A stretch of DNA of 64,000 nt, taken from the NCBI RefSeq assembly GCF_021729085.1, contig NZ_JAJSAR010000002.1:1307445-1371444 (forward strand), given 5' to 3'. Position numbers and translations under genes: made by a program. Origin of the DNA: Pseudohongiella sp. O18 (lineage in GTDB: Bacteria; Pseudomonadota; Gammaproteobacteria; Pseudomonadales; Pseudohongiellaceae). Shown here piece after piece: positions 46,481 through 54,851 of this stretch (position 1 is the first letter of the stretch; every line of letters starts with the position of its first letter). The notes below the pieces were generated by a model. It made no database searches. It was not told the origin of the DNA and saw nothing but the letters and a program-made list of their open reading frames with translations.

Positions 46481-46646
46481 GTGGGTATCAGATCTCGCCC
46501 GGATCGCATACTTTCACCTGTCGCCCGGCGGGGCGGAACTCGACCTCGCACGCTACGCGTGCTCGGGACTCAGACAGTCCTCCCGCTGATCGGGCGACAG
46601 GCAAAAGTATAAACGCGACCTGATTGGGCTCAATTCTGATACCCAC
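46481..46646. mobile_element. MITE- or REP-like inverted element
   Basis: Ends GTGGGTATCAGA (46481-46492) and its exact complement (46635-46646). Inside, CCTGTCGCCCG (46517-46527) is exactly complementary to 46591-46601, and GCACGC-TAC-GCGTGC forms a central hairpin. The whole folds as a branched cruciform. No frame inside encodes a transposase, so it is probably a non-autonomous element. Ends of this style are, from memory, found with IS200/RAYT-type transposases; the link is inference. Confidence 0.55.
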
Positions 46647-46698
46647 CTCCCTCCCCTTGTGCCAGCGTCAACCCTAGACGCACTGAACCAGAACCCGG

Positions 46699-46873
46699 CG
46701 CCGGAAGCGGCTATACGGCCTAATCGATGTGCCGGAAGTGGCAACACGGTCTAATCGAGGCGCCGGGGATAAGGGGGCAAGGAGCGACGAAAACCTGAGG
46801 AGGACTGCCCCCTTAGTTCCGGTGCCGGAAGCGTTGAACCCGATTCCGGTGCCAGACGCATTGAACGCTTCGG
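46699..46873. repeat. Degenerate direct repeats built on a GCCGGAAG core
   Basis: Two 29-bp copies (46699-46727 and 46730-46758) agree at 24 of 29 positions and end CTAATCGA. A third begins at 46760. Two later copies (46821-46847, 46848-46873) share GGTGCC, a GCG/GCA step and TTGAAC. Repeat lengths and sequence vary too much for CRISPR. Confidence 0.6.
46770..46815. repeat. Inverted repeat inside the repeat patch
   Basis: TAAGGGGGCA (46770-46779) and its exact complement (46806-46815) enclose 26 nt. It could be a REP-type palindrome and, as RNA, could end the pst transcript coming from the right. Confidence 0.55.
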
Positions 46874-47746
46874 TTAGCCGTAGCGACCGGTGATGTAGTC
46901 CTCAGTCTGCTTCTTACTGGGGTTCGTAAACAGCGTATCCGTATCACCAAACTCAATCAGCTTACCCATATACATAAACGCAGTGTAATCAGAGACACGT
47001 GCCGCCTGTTGCATGTTGTGGGTAACAATGATGATGGTGTACTGGTGCTTCAGCTCGTTGATCAGCTCTTCGATCTTCAGCGTTGAGATCGGGTCCAGTG
47101 CCGATGCCGGTTCGTCCAGCAGAATGACTTCCGGCTCGATGGCAATTGCACGGGCAATAACCAGACGCTGTTGCTGACCACCTGACATGCCGAATGCGTT
47201 ATCCTGCAGACGGTCCTTGACCTCATCCCAGAGTGCTGCCGCACGCAGGGACTTCTCGACAACTTCGTCCAGCACACGGCGTGACTTCACACCCTGCAGT
47301 CTCAGGCCGTAGGCAACATTCTCATAGATTGATTTCGGGAATGGGTTCGGCTTCTGGAACACCATACCGACGCTGCGGCGCAGATCGGCCACATCCACAT
47401 CGCGGTCGTAGATATTCTTGTCGTCCATGCGAATCTCGCCTTCGATACGGCAGATATCAACGAGATCGTTCATACGGTTGAAACAGCGCAACAGCGTCGA
47501 TTTACCGCAGCCTGAGGGCCCGATAAAAGCGGTTACCCGCTTTTCCGGAATGGTCAGATTGATATTGTGCAGCGCCTGGTCATTGCCGTAATAAAGATTG
47601 AGGTTGTCGACTGTGATCTTCGGCGTTTCCTCCTCGATCGCATAGGATTCGCGCTCGGTCACTGAACGCGCGGATGCTGCAGACACAGTTGGCCGTTCCG
47701 TACGATTAATGCTGCTATCGGCGGTGCCTGGGTTTTCTGCTGTCAT
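46874..47746 (-). CDS. pstB: Phosphate ABC transporter ATP-binding protein PstB
   Basis: The ATPase of the high-affinity phosphate importer PstSCAB. Walker A is GPSGCGKST, followed by the Q-loop [10 protein letters not shown], the signature MSGGQQQRL and Walker [14 protein letters not shown]. The end [10 protein letters not shown] is the PstB hallmark. The core begins near [11 protein letters not shown]. An N-terminal tail of 28 or more residues precedes it; ATG 47746 is chosen because AGGA lies nine bases upstream, but ATG 47803 (309 residues) is possible. It is last in the pstC-pstA-pstB unit; no phoU follows, only the repeat patch. Confidence 0.93.
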   Translation of the reverse strand: MTAENPGTADSSINRTERPTVSAASARSVTERESYAIEEETPKITVDNLNLYYGNDQALHNINLTIPEKRVTAFIGPSGCGKSTLLRCFNRMNDLVDICRIEGEIRMDDKNIYDRDVDVADLRRSVGMVFQKPNPFPKSIYENVAYGLRLQGVKSRRVLDEVVEKSLRAAALWDEVKDRLQDNAFGMSGGQQQRLVIARAIAIEPEVILLDEPASALDPISTLKIEELINELKHQYTIIIVTHNMQQAARVSDYTAFMYMGKLIEFGDTDTLFTNPSKKQTEDYITGRYG

Positions 47747-47811
47747 GTTTGTAGATCCTGTCATCTTTGAATCGGGTTGGCCGTGGTTTACATTGCTACG
47801 CATAGGACTGC

Positions 47812-49479
47812 TTAGTCACCAGCACTGCGGTAACGCTCACGCAGATGGTTGCGGATACTGATCGCAGTGAGGTTCAGAATCACAATCAACATTACCAGTA
47901 TCAACGCAGTGGCATAAACCAGTGGTCTGGCAGCTTCTACGTTGGGGCTCTGGAAACCCACATCATAAATATGGAAACCCAGGTGCATGATCTTACGTTC
48001 CAGGTGAATGAACGGGAACGTGCCATCAATCGGCAGTGTCGGTGCCAGTTTGACCACGCCTACCAGCATCAAAGGTGCCACTTCACCCGCAGCACGTGCG
48101 ATTGCCAGAATCAGACCAGTCATCATCGCAGGCGTGGCCAATGGCACGATCACCTTCCAGAGCGTCTCTGACTTGGTCGCACCCAGTGCAAGGCTACCCT
48201 GGCGAATGGTGCTCGGAATACGCGACAACCCTTCTTCAGTGGATACTATCACGATGGGCAGGGTCAGCAGCGCCAGCGTCAGCGATGCCCAGAACAGGCC
48301 TGGTGTGCCAAAGGTTGGTGCGGGCAATGATGCCTCGTAGAACAACTGGTCAATGTTGCCGCCCAGAAAGTAGACAAAAAAGCCCAGACCGAATACGCCA
48401 TAAACAATGGACGGCACACCGGCGAGGTTATACACAGAGATACGGATGATGCGCGTCATGGTGCCCTGCTTGGCGTATTCGCGCAGATAAATCGCTGCCA
48501 GAATGCCAAACGGTGTCACGATGATAGACATCACCATGACCATGGTGACGGTGCCAAAGATGGCAGGGAATATACCCCCTTCAGTGTTGGCTTCACGCGG
48601 CTCGTCGGTCATGAACTCCCACAGGCGTTCAACATACTGCACTGACTTCTGGAACACCGACATGGTGTTGGGTGCAGTCACACGCATGATGTGAGCAAAA
48701 GAAATATTGACCTCATTGCCCTGACTGGTCTGCATGCGCAGTGTGTCACGCTCGGTAGAGTCGTAAAGCGCGTCCAGTTCCTGACGCAGCAATGCATATT
48801 CGGCTTCCAGCTGGGAACGACCGGTGGCGATTCGCGCGCGCTCCAGAGCTTCCATTTCTGGCGAGAGCGGATTCAGTTCAAGCGTCCGCTCATCCAGGCG
48901 AAGCCGCTCCAGCGCAGTATTGATGCGACCGATCTCTCCACGTTCCAGCTCATGGATTCGATCATAGATCTGCAGACTGCGATCAATGGCTGCCTGCAGT
49001 GATGACCAGAATGCATCATCTGATGGCGTGCTGACAACATTACCATCCTGCAGCAGGGCAACAGGTGTCCCGTAAAAATTACCCCATTCGCGACGTTCGA
49101 CTACAAATATATTGTCCGGGTACTGCCAGGGTTCCATGTACAGGTCGAGATGCCAGACGAAATCCTGGCCGGTCTGGTCACGATTACCCACCTTGATAAG
49201 GTGACGAACAACCAGCTCTTCCGATTCCGGTACCACTTCACCAGAGTCTCTGGCAACTGCGGCGGGAACGGTCTGACTGCGAACCAGCTCACCAATCAAT
49301 TCCCGTCGCTGGCCATCGGCGCCGACCATGGTGATTTGCGCAACATCCGCCGGCCAGAAGTGTCCAAAGCCCCGGATGGCGATCAGACCAATCAGGCCAA
49401 CCACCATGATCATACACAGGGACACGGCACCGGCGTTCAGCCAGATCCACGGTGAGCCACTTTTAAACCACTGTTTCAT
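47812..49479 (-). CDS. pstA: Phosphate ABC transporter permease PstA, long form
   Basis: A 555-residue permease, about twice the length of E. coli PstA (296). The C-terminal half (about 270-550) has the six-helix ABC permease core with the coupling motif [13 protein letters not shown]. The N-terminal half has one helix (about 12-38), then a large domain with a coiled-coil-like stretch (about 165-235, rich in Glu, Arg, Leu), corresponding to the DUF3333-type extension of several marine and pseudomonad PstA proteins. It sits between pstC (42 bp) and pstB. It forms the channel with PstC in the inner membrane. Confidence 0.93.
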   Translation of the reverse strand: MKQWFKSGSPWIWLNAGAVSLCMIMVVGLIGLIAIRGFGHFWPADVAQITMVGADGQRRELIGELVRSQTVPAAVARDSGEVVPESEELVVRHLIKVGNRDQTGQDFVWHLDLYMEPWQYPDNIFVVERREWGNFYGTPVALLQDGNVVSTPSDDAFWSSLQAAIDRSLQIYDRIHELERGEIGRINTALERLRLDERTLELNPLSPEMEALERARIATGRSQLEAEYALLRQELDALYDSTERDTLRMQTSQGNEVNISFAHIMRVTAPNTMSVFQKSVQYVERLWEFMTDEPREANTEGGIFPAIFGTVTMVMVMSIIVTPFGILAAIYLREYAKQGTMTRIIRISVYNLAGVPSIVYGVFGLGFFVYFLGGNIDQLFYEASLPAPTFGTPGLFWASLTLALLTLPIVIVSTEEGLSRIPSTIRQGSLALGATKSETLWKVIVPLATPAMMTGLILAIARAAGEVAPLMLVGVVKLAPTLPIDGTFPFIHLERKIMHLGFHIYDVGFQSPNVEAARPLVYATALILVMLIVILNLTAISIRNHLRERYRSAGD

Positions 49480-49521
49480 GCAATTGTCTCTCAGTCGTCG
49501 TTCAGCCAGACCAGCGCGCGC

Positions 49522-51819
49522 TTACAGATTGCTGTAACGATGCCGCAGCCGCTGTCGAATTATTTCTGCCAGTGTATTTACTACAAAGGTAAGCGCCAGC
49601 AGAACCAGTGCTGCCAGGAACAACACCCTGAAGTGAGAGGACCCCACCGCGGTTTCCGGAAGCTCCACTGCTATATTGGCAGACAGTGTGCGCATGCCTT
49701 CAAAGATATTGAAGTTCACCACCGGGCTGTTGCCGGTTGCCATCAGCACAATCATGGTTTCACCAACAGCGCGGCCAAAACCCATCATGACGGCGGAAAA
49801 GATACCGGGGCTGGCTGTCGGCAGCACGACACCGACCACAGTCTGCCAACGCGTGGCTCCAAGCGCCAGAGACCCCTGAGTCAGGTGCTTGGGTACTGTA
49901 AAGACAGCATCTTCAGCAATCGAAAAGATGGTGGGGATGACGGCAAAGCCCATGGCAATCCCCACAATAAGAGCATTGCGCTGATCATAGTTGATACCAA
50001 TATTGGTAAACCACTGACGCATGCTGCCGCCGAACATCCAGACTTCCACCCAGGGGCTGGCAGCCAGACAAAGGTATCCAAAAATCAGGATAACCGGCAC
50101 CAGCAGCGCTGCTTCCCAGCCTTCAGGAACCCGACTGCGGATGTTGACAGGCAATCTGGACCAGGCGTAGGCGAAAACCAGCAACATGACCGGCATCAGG
50201 AAAAGTATACTGAACACAGCCGGCAGATTGCTTTCCACAAATGGCGCCAGCCACAAACCAGCCAGAAAACCCAAAATGACGGTGGGCAGTGCTTCCATGA
50301 TTTCAATACTGGGTTTGACCACTCCACGTAGCTTGGGCGTCATGAAGTAGGCGGTATAGATGGCCCCTGCGATACCCAGCGGCATGGCAAACAGCATCGC
50401 GTAGAATGCAGCCTTCAGTGTTCCAAGACTCAAAGGCACCAGACTGAACTTGGATTCGAACTCATCAGAACCAGAAGACGACTGCCAGATGAACTCCGGA
50501 TCTTCACGTCCCTCATACCAGACCCGGTTCCACATGGCTGCCCAGGACAGTTGTGGATGTTCGTTCCACAGCTCGGCTTCGGTGACCGTGCCCTGCTCGT
50601 CCATGTAGAGAACGCGCTGATTGATCTGGGAAACAGCAACATGAGTCAGGGGTACATCTGAAAATTCGTCGAGCAGCAATGTTCGCGACGAGGTTCCGTA
50701 GTGAATGCCTATCTGGCCGGCACGATCGACAGCAATGAATCCCTTACGTGTGTGTTCCGGGGCGATGGCGGTAATTTCCGCTCCATGGGAGTCAAAGCGC
50801 CGAATCTCTTCAAGCCGAAAATTGTTCTGCTCATTGCGGACCAGAAACCATTGACTCAATTCACCGCTCTCGGTACCCAGAATCAGCGACACCGTGCCAA
50901 CCAGAAATGCCGCCGCTGTAATACGCTCACCGTTTCCTGCATCAACTGTCTGCACCAGTCGTGCCGCTGTTGGTGTGGAAATATCATAGTAGTGAACACT
51001 ACCGGTGGTATCGATGACAAAGAGATTGCGCAGTGACTTATCCAGCAGCAGTTGTTGTGGCGTTGCAGGCAGGTCAGGCAACTCATAGGTCACTGACGAT
51101 ATCTGCACCTGTCCGGTCAACAGGTTGTTGCGGGAACTCACCGAGGTGAGCAGCATGCGCCCGTCACGGGTGTAAGCAGCCAACGCACTGGCCGTGACGC
51201 CTCGCGTGTTGGTTTCCACGGCCACCAGATCCAGTGGCTGCCCTTCGGTATCAACCGTAATGGGCTGCTGTCCCAGTGGGTAGGCCAGCCGCGGTGTCAA
51301 AACACGCTCGTCTACCGGGAAACTGATATCGAACTGATGCTGAACGACCTGAGCCTGGCCGTTGCTGAGACCATACGCATGCATATTGGAAATGGGCTCG
51401 GCAGCGTAGAAGCTGGTTGGCTGCGCGCCATCTGGCAATGGCACGGCAAAACGCTGAAGGGTTGCACCCGTGTCAGAATCGAAAAAGACAACTTCAGCAT
51501 CATCGGTGTATTGCACACCCATGGTTTGATAACGCTCCAACAACAGCTGACGTGTTTCAGCCTCGGATACCGCAGGTTGATAGCTAGCACCTGCGTCGAC
51601 GGTGGCACCGCGAAATATCGGTGCCACCTCGTAAAACAGGTATATGAAGATGGTAGCCAGTGCCAGCACGACACCATAACCCGCGGCCGTAATGCCCCAC
51701 TTGGACAGCTTGTCACGACGCGCACGCCGTTGACGCATGCGCTGGCGTTGTTCCGCGCCGGGCAACAGACTGACCCTGGGTTTGTCGGGAGTTGGGATAT
51801 CCGGGGCAAGGTCAGACAT
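49522..51819 (-). CDS. pstC: Phosphate ABC transporter permease PstC, long form
   Basis: A 765-residue permease, far longer than E. coli PstC (319). The first helix (about 37-60) is followed by a periplasmic domain of about 350 residues with repeated beta-like segments (LRNLFVIDTTGSVHYYDI, GFIAVDRAGQIGIHYG), suggestive of a beta-propeller. The permease core is at the C-terminus (about 460-755), with IEIMEALPTVILGFLAGLWL and the coupling motif GRAVGETMIVLMATGN. Long PstC and PstA forms occur together, so the extensions may act jointly. It has its own PhoB-type promoter, distinct from that of pstS. Confidence 0.92.
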   Translation of the reverse strand: MSDLAPDIPTPDKPRVSLLPGAEQRQRMRQRRARRDKLSKWGITAAGYGVVLALATIFIYLFYEVAPIFRGATVDAGASYQPAVSEAETRQLLLERYQTMGVQYTDDAEVVFFDSDTGATLQRFAVPLPDGAQPTSFYAAEPISNMHAYGLSNGQAQVVQHQFDISFPVDERVLTPRLAYPLGQQPITVDTEGQPLDLVAVETNTRGVTASALAAYTRDGRMLLTSVSSRNNLLTGQVQISSVTYELPDLPATPQQLLLDKSLRNLFVIDTTGSVHYYDISTPTAARLVQTVDAGNGERITAAAFLVGTVSLILGTESGELSQWFLVRNEQNNFRLEEIRRFDSHGAEITAIAPEHTRKGFIAVDRAGQIGIHYGTSSRTLLLDEFSDVPLTHVAVSQINQRVLYMDEQGTVTEAELWNEHPQLSWAAMWNRVWYEGREDPEFIWQSSSGSDEFESKFSLVPLSLGTLKAAFYAMLFAMPLGIAGAIYTAYFMTPKLRGVVKPSIEIMEALPTVILGFLAGLWLAPFVESNLPAVFSILFLMPVMLLVFAYAWSRLPVNIRSRVPEGWEAALLVPVILIFGYLCLAASPWVEVWMFGGSMRQWFTNIGINYDQRNALIVGIAMGFAVIPTIFSIAEDAVFTVPKHLTQGSLALGATRWQTVVGVVLPTASPGIFSAVMMGFGRAVGETMIVLMATGNSPVVNFNIFEGMRTLSANIAVELPETAVGSSHFRVLFLAALVLLALTFVVNTLAEIIRQRLRHRYSNL

Positions 51820-51875
51820 GAGTGAACGCGGTCCTGTGCAGGTGGTCTGTAAAGGCTCTGATTCTTATTTAAGCA

Positions 51876-51904
51876 ATGCCCGGCTGAACGATTCAGCCAG
51901 GCAT
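51876..51904 (-). other. Stem-loop between pstS and pstC
   Basis: 13-bp arms (51876-51888 and 51892-51904) with one mismatch and a 3-nt loop. It sits downstream of pstS and inside the predicted pstC leader. No T-run. It may protect the abundant pstS transcript end or limit read-through into pstC. Confidence 0.5.
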
Positions 51905-51920
51905 TTATTCAACGGCGCGC

Positions 51921-51954
51921 AGTCTACGACAGTATTGTGACCGTTTTATGACAA
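51921..51954 (-). promoter_or_regulatory. PhoB box and promoter of pstCAB
   Basis: Minus strand: TTGTCAT-AAAA-CGGTCAC (51954-51937), then 10 bp, then TAGACT as -10 (51926-51921). A third repeat-like CTGTCGT follows at 51932-51926 after another 4-bp gap. The box-to-(-10) distance equals that of the pstS promoter, which supports both. Confidence 0.65.
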
Positions 51955-51961
51955 AACTGTC

Positions 51962-52954
51962 TTATTCGATTCCCAGCTCAGCCAGGTAACGATCTGCTAC
52001 TGCGGCAGGCAGTGTCACGAAGCCATCGCGATCAACAATTTCCTGGCCTTGCTTGCTATAGACCATCTTGATGAACTCGCGGGTCAGGGGATCCAGCTCG
52101 CGATTCGGGTGTTTGTTGATGTAGATAAACAGGTAGCGCGCCAGCGGGTAATCACCAGTCGCGGCGTTGTCTGGCGTCGGCTCAAAAGCCTGGCCACCGT
52201 GACTTGCAGCTATCGGCAGTGCGCGCACACCCGAGGTACGATAACCGATGCCGGAGTAACCGATACCGTTGATAGATTCGCTGATACCCTGCACTACAGA
52301 TGAGGAACCGGGCTGCTCATTGATGCTGGACTTGAAGTCACCTCCGCACATGGCGTTGTCCTTGAAGAAACCGTAGGTGCCTGATACCGCGTTACGGCTG
52401 TACAGTGCAAAATCACGGTTCGCCCAGGCGTCGCCCAGACCCAGTTGTCCCCAACGGGTGATGTCTTCAGCAAAGCCACAACGACGGGTCGCAGAGAAAA
52501 TAGCGTCGATCTGCGGCAGGCTCAATGATTCGATGGGGTTATCCCGGTTAACAAAAACCGCCAGCATGTCGACTGCAACCGGCAACTCTGTCGGCCGATA
52601 GCCGTGCTGTGCTTCGAACTCCTGAATCTCGGACTGACGCATACCACGGCTCATTGGCGCCAGCATGGCAGTGCCCTGTGTCAGAGCGGGCGGCGCAGTG
52701 GAAGAGCCGGCACCCTGAATCTGCACGTTGACATTAGGGTAGTAGGTGTTGAAAGCCTCTGCCCACAGCGTCATCAGGTTGTTCAGGGTATCTGAACCGA
52801 TGCTCGACAGATTGCCAGACACGCCTGAGGCGCGTTCGTAATCCGACAGAGCAGGATCTACGTCGGCCAACAGCGATGCTGAGAATGTCGCGGTACCGGC
52901 AAATGCGACAACAGCAAACAGTTTTTTCAGTGGGGCAAATTTCAGAGGGGTCAT
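51962..52954 (-). CDS. pstS: Periplasmic phosphate-binding protein PstS
   Basis: A 330-residue substrate-binding protein that captures phosphate in the periplasm and delivers it to PstC/PstA. It has a signal peptide (about 1-30, ending LLA). Phosphate-site motifs are seen: GNLSSIGSDTLNNLM, QGAGSSTAPPAL, APMSRGMRQSE and RNAVSGTYGFFKD. The C-terminal LFIYINKHPNRELDPLTREFIKM is typical of this type. The binding protein lies first in the transport cluster, separated from pstC by 142 bp containing a second promoter, allowing its higher expression. Confidence 0.95.
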   Translation of the reverse strand: MTPLKFAPLKKLFAVVAFAGTATFSASLLADVDPALSDYERASGVSGNLSSIGSDTLNNLMTLWAEAFNTYYPNVNVQIQGAGSSTAPPALTQGTAMLAPMSRGMRQSEIQEFEAQHGYRPTELPVAVDMLAVFVNRDNPIESLSLPQIDAIFSATRRCGFAEDITRWGQLGLGDAWANRDFALYSRNAVSGTYGFFKDNAMCGGDFKSSINEQPGSSSVVQGISESINGIGYSGIGYRTSGVRALPIAASHGGQAFEPTPDNAATGDYPLARYLFIYINKHPNRELDPLTREFIKMVYSKQGQEIVDRDGFVTLPAAVADRYLAELGIE

Positions 52955-53007
52955 GCGTCAATTCTCCGTTCCGTTGTGGATTCGAATCCAACAAATTTCG
53001 GTCTCGG

Positions 53008-53041
53008 ACTATACCGACTGCTTATGACAATTATGTGACAG
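53008..53041 (-). promoter_or_regulatory. PhoB box and promoter of pstS
   Basis: Minus strand: CTGTCAC-ATAA-TTGTCAT (53041-53024), a near-perfect pair of PhoB half-sites with 4-bp gap, then 10 bp and TATAGT as -10 (53013-53008). Predicts induction by PhoB in low phosphate. Confidence 0.8.
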
Positions 53042-53057
53042 CATTGTTACGCAGCGA

Positions 53058-54722
53058 TCACTTTCCAGCCTGATCACTACCAGCAAGCTGCGTTTCATCC
53101 CGGCCGGATTTACGGACCTCCGGCAGCGACTGCGCCAGCTCCCGCATGCGGCTGGCAATGCGCGTTACACGCTCGGCCACTCGCAGCAGAATGCGCAGAT
53201 TATCAATCGCAGGGTTCAGACTTGCAACCGGAAGTTGCCGATTGGCCCCAGCCTCCAGCAACTCTGTCTTGAGCGCCCGCCACTGCTCGCGCAGCGACTG
53301 ATAACGCGCTTCCATGTCGCTGACATCAAAACCTGGCAGTTGCGGATCACAGTACTCAATCATGGCGACGACCGCCTTTTGATAGTCGATCACCTGGTCA
53401 CGCATGACGCCCTTCAGCAAAACCTTTACATCCTCATGGTGCTCGACGTTTTCCTGTGCCTGCGCCACCGCTTCATCAATATATCCGGCAATGCGCAACA
53501 CCTGCGGCAACTGACGCGCAATATCAGAATGCAGGCGGTCAGTTTCCAGCCGTGTCACAGCCATCTCCACGGCCTGGGCCAACTGCCGCAGACCGTCATG
53601 TTGGTCCTGCAGCGACTCCAGGTCCTTGGCCTGATGACTGGCTGCCATCGCCGCGTGTTGTCGGGTCAGGGCAGCCATACGCTGCAGTTCCAGTAAAAAC
53701 GCGTCCATGGCCAGGCTGGGTGAAGCGATCACGTTTCGGTCAAGATACTGAGGCCTTCCGAGTTGTTCCACAAAGTTTGTAAAACGTCTCGCCAGCCAGT
53801 TACTGAATCGTCCACTCAGGGGTTGCTGCAGAATGACGCCCAGGGTATTGAATACGGTGTGAAACAGCGCAACTGCCATGGCCGGGTTGCCTGACAGGCT
53901 GCCGCCTGAATTAAACGCCATGATCGCCAGTGGCAACAACGCCAGTCCCACCATGGCATTAAAGCTGTTGATCAACACATGACTGGCAGCAACCCGTTTC
54001 GCATTGGGTGTGGCGCCGATCACCGCAAGCGCCGAAGTGGAAGTCGTGCCCACAGTAGCCCCGATGGTGGCGGCCGCCGCCTCCGGGAACTGAATCAGAC
54101 CACCTGCCATTGCTGTCAGCGCCAGAGCAATTGCGGCGCCAGAGGATTGTGTCAGCACGGTGGTTACCAGCCCAATCAGCACAAACATTGCTATGCCCAT
54201 CAGTCCCTGGGGACGCAGGGACTCGAGGTCGATGCTGGCCGACACATTTTCGAAAGCATCACCCAGAAAATCGACCCCGATAAAAAACAGGCCGAAGCCT
54301 GCCACCGCCTCCCCTACTGCGCCCAGCCGTCTGCTGGGTCCAAAAAGGCGCATCATCATGCCCAGCCCCACCATCGGCAGCGCAAAGCTGGCAATATTCA
54401 GATCAAAACCAACAATCGACACCAGCCAGCCCATCATGGTGGTTCCGATGGTAGCCCCGAGAATAATGCTCATCGCCTGTTTGAGACCCAGCAGCCCGGC
54501 ATTGACAAAGCCTATGGTGGCAATTGTCACTGCGCTGGATGACAACACCACACTGGTAAGCAGAAATCCCGATGCTATACCTCTGACTGGTGTCCGCGTC
54601 GAACGCGCCAGGATATCTCGCAAGGCCCGTCCTGCCGCCAGCTTAAGACCATCCGTAATCATCGACACGGCCAACAGGAAAATACCCAGGCCGCCCAGCA
54701 ATGTCCCTAGTGTCACCAACAT
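53058..54722 (-). CDS. Na/Pi cotransporter family protein with PhoU-like tail
   Basis: A 554-residue NptA/YjbB-type protein. The N-terminal half has two copies of the Na/Pi cotransporter repeat with QSSGAAIALALTAMAGGLI and GLLGLKQAMSIILGATIGTT, about 8-9 helices in all. The C-terminal part (about 335-540) is helical, PhoU-like (LQRMAALTRQHAAMAASHQ, EQWRALKTELLEAG). The family moves phosphate with Na+, often outward, and may bleed off excess phosphate. It lies next to pstS in the same direction but upstream, with the pstS Pho box between them. The PhoU-like tail is the only PhoU-type sequence in this window. Confidence 0.88.
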   Translation of the reverse strand: MLVTLGTLLGGLGIFLLAVSMITDGLKLAAGRALRDILARSTRTPVRGIASGFLLTSVVLSSSAVTIATIGFVNAGLLGLKQAMSIILGATIGTTMMGWLVSIVGFDLNIASFALPMVGLGMMMRLFGPSRRLGAVGEAVAGFGLFFIGVDFLGDAFENVSASIDLESLRPQGLMGIAMFVLIGLVTTVLTQSSGAAIALALTAMAGGLIQFPEAAAATIGATVGTTSTSALAVIGATPNAKRVAASHVLINSFNAMVGLALLPLAIMAFNSGGSLSGNPAMAVALFHTVFNTLGVILQQPLSGRFSNWLARRFTNFVEQLGRPQYLDRNVIASPSLAMDAFLLELQRMAALTRQHAAMAASHQAKDLESLQDQHDGLRQLAQAVEMAVTRLETDRLHSDIARQLPQVLRIAGYIDEAVAQAQENVEHHEDVKVLLKGVMRDQVIDYQKAVVAMIEYCDPQLPGFDVSDMEARYQSLREQWRALKTELLEAGANRQLPVASLNPAIDNLRILLRVAERVTRIASRMRELAQSLPEVRKSGRDETQLAGSDQAGK

Positions 54723-54851
54723 CCTATCGTTATCCCTGTCTCAGTATGGCGCCAACTGTGGTCACCAGTGTACTCGCTGCCATCCGGGAATTGCCAGCCT
54801 CGCCCCTACTGGTATAGATTGGAAGGCCGGGCTGACGTCTTCAAGGCACTT

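Larger units (their letters stand above)
46396..46873. other. Gene-free repeat patch between the TonB-like gene and pstB
   Basis: A 478-bp region without a credible gene, filled by a 166-bp imperfect inverted element (46481-46646), degenerate direct repeats of about 26-29 bp (46699-46873) and a smaller inverted repeat (46770-46815). It also forms the 3' end of the pst operon. Confidence 0.7.

Noticed and set aside
46481-46646. Integron attC site
   Set aside because: The arms are long, but the core site sequence (GTTRRRY and its partner RYYYAAC) is absent, and there is no integrase or cassette structure.
46699-46873. CRISPR-like spacing of repeats
   Set aside because: Only a few copies, repeats vary in length and sequence, no uniform spacers and no cas genes.
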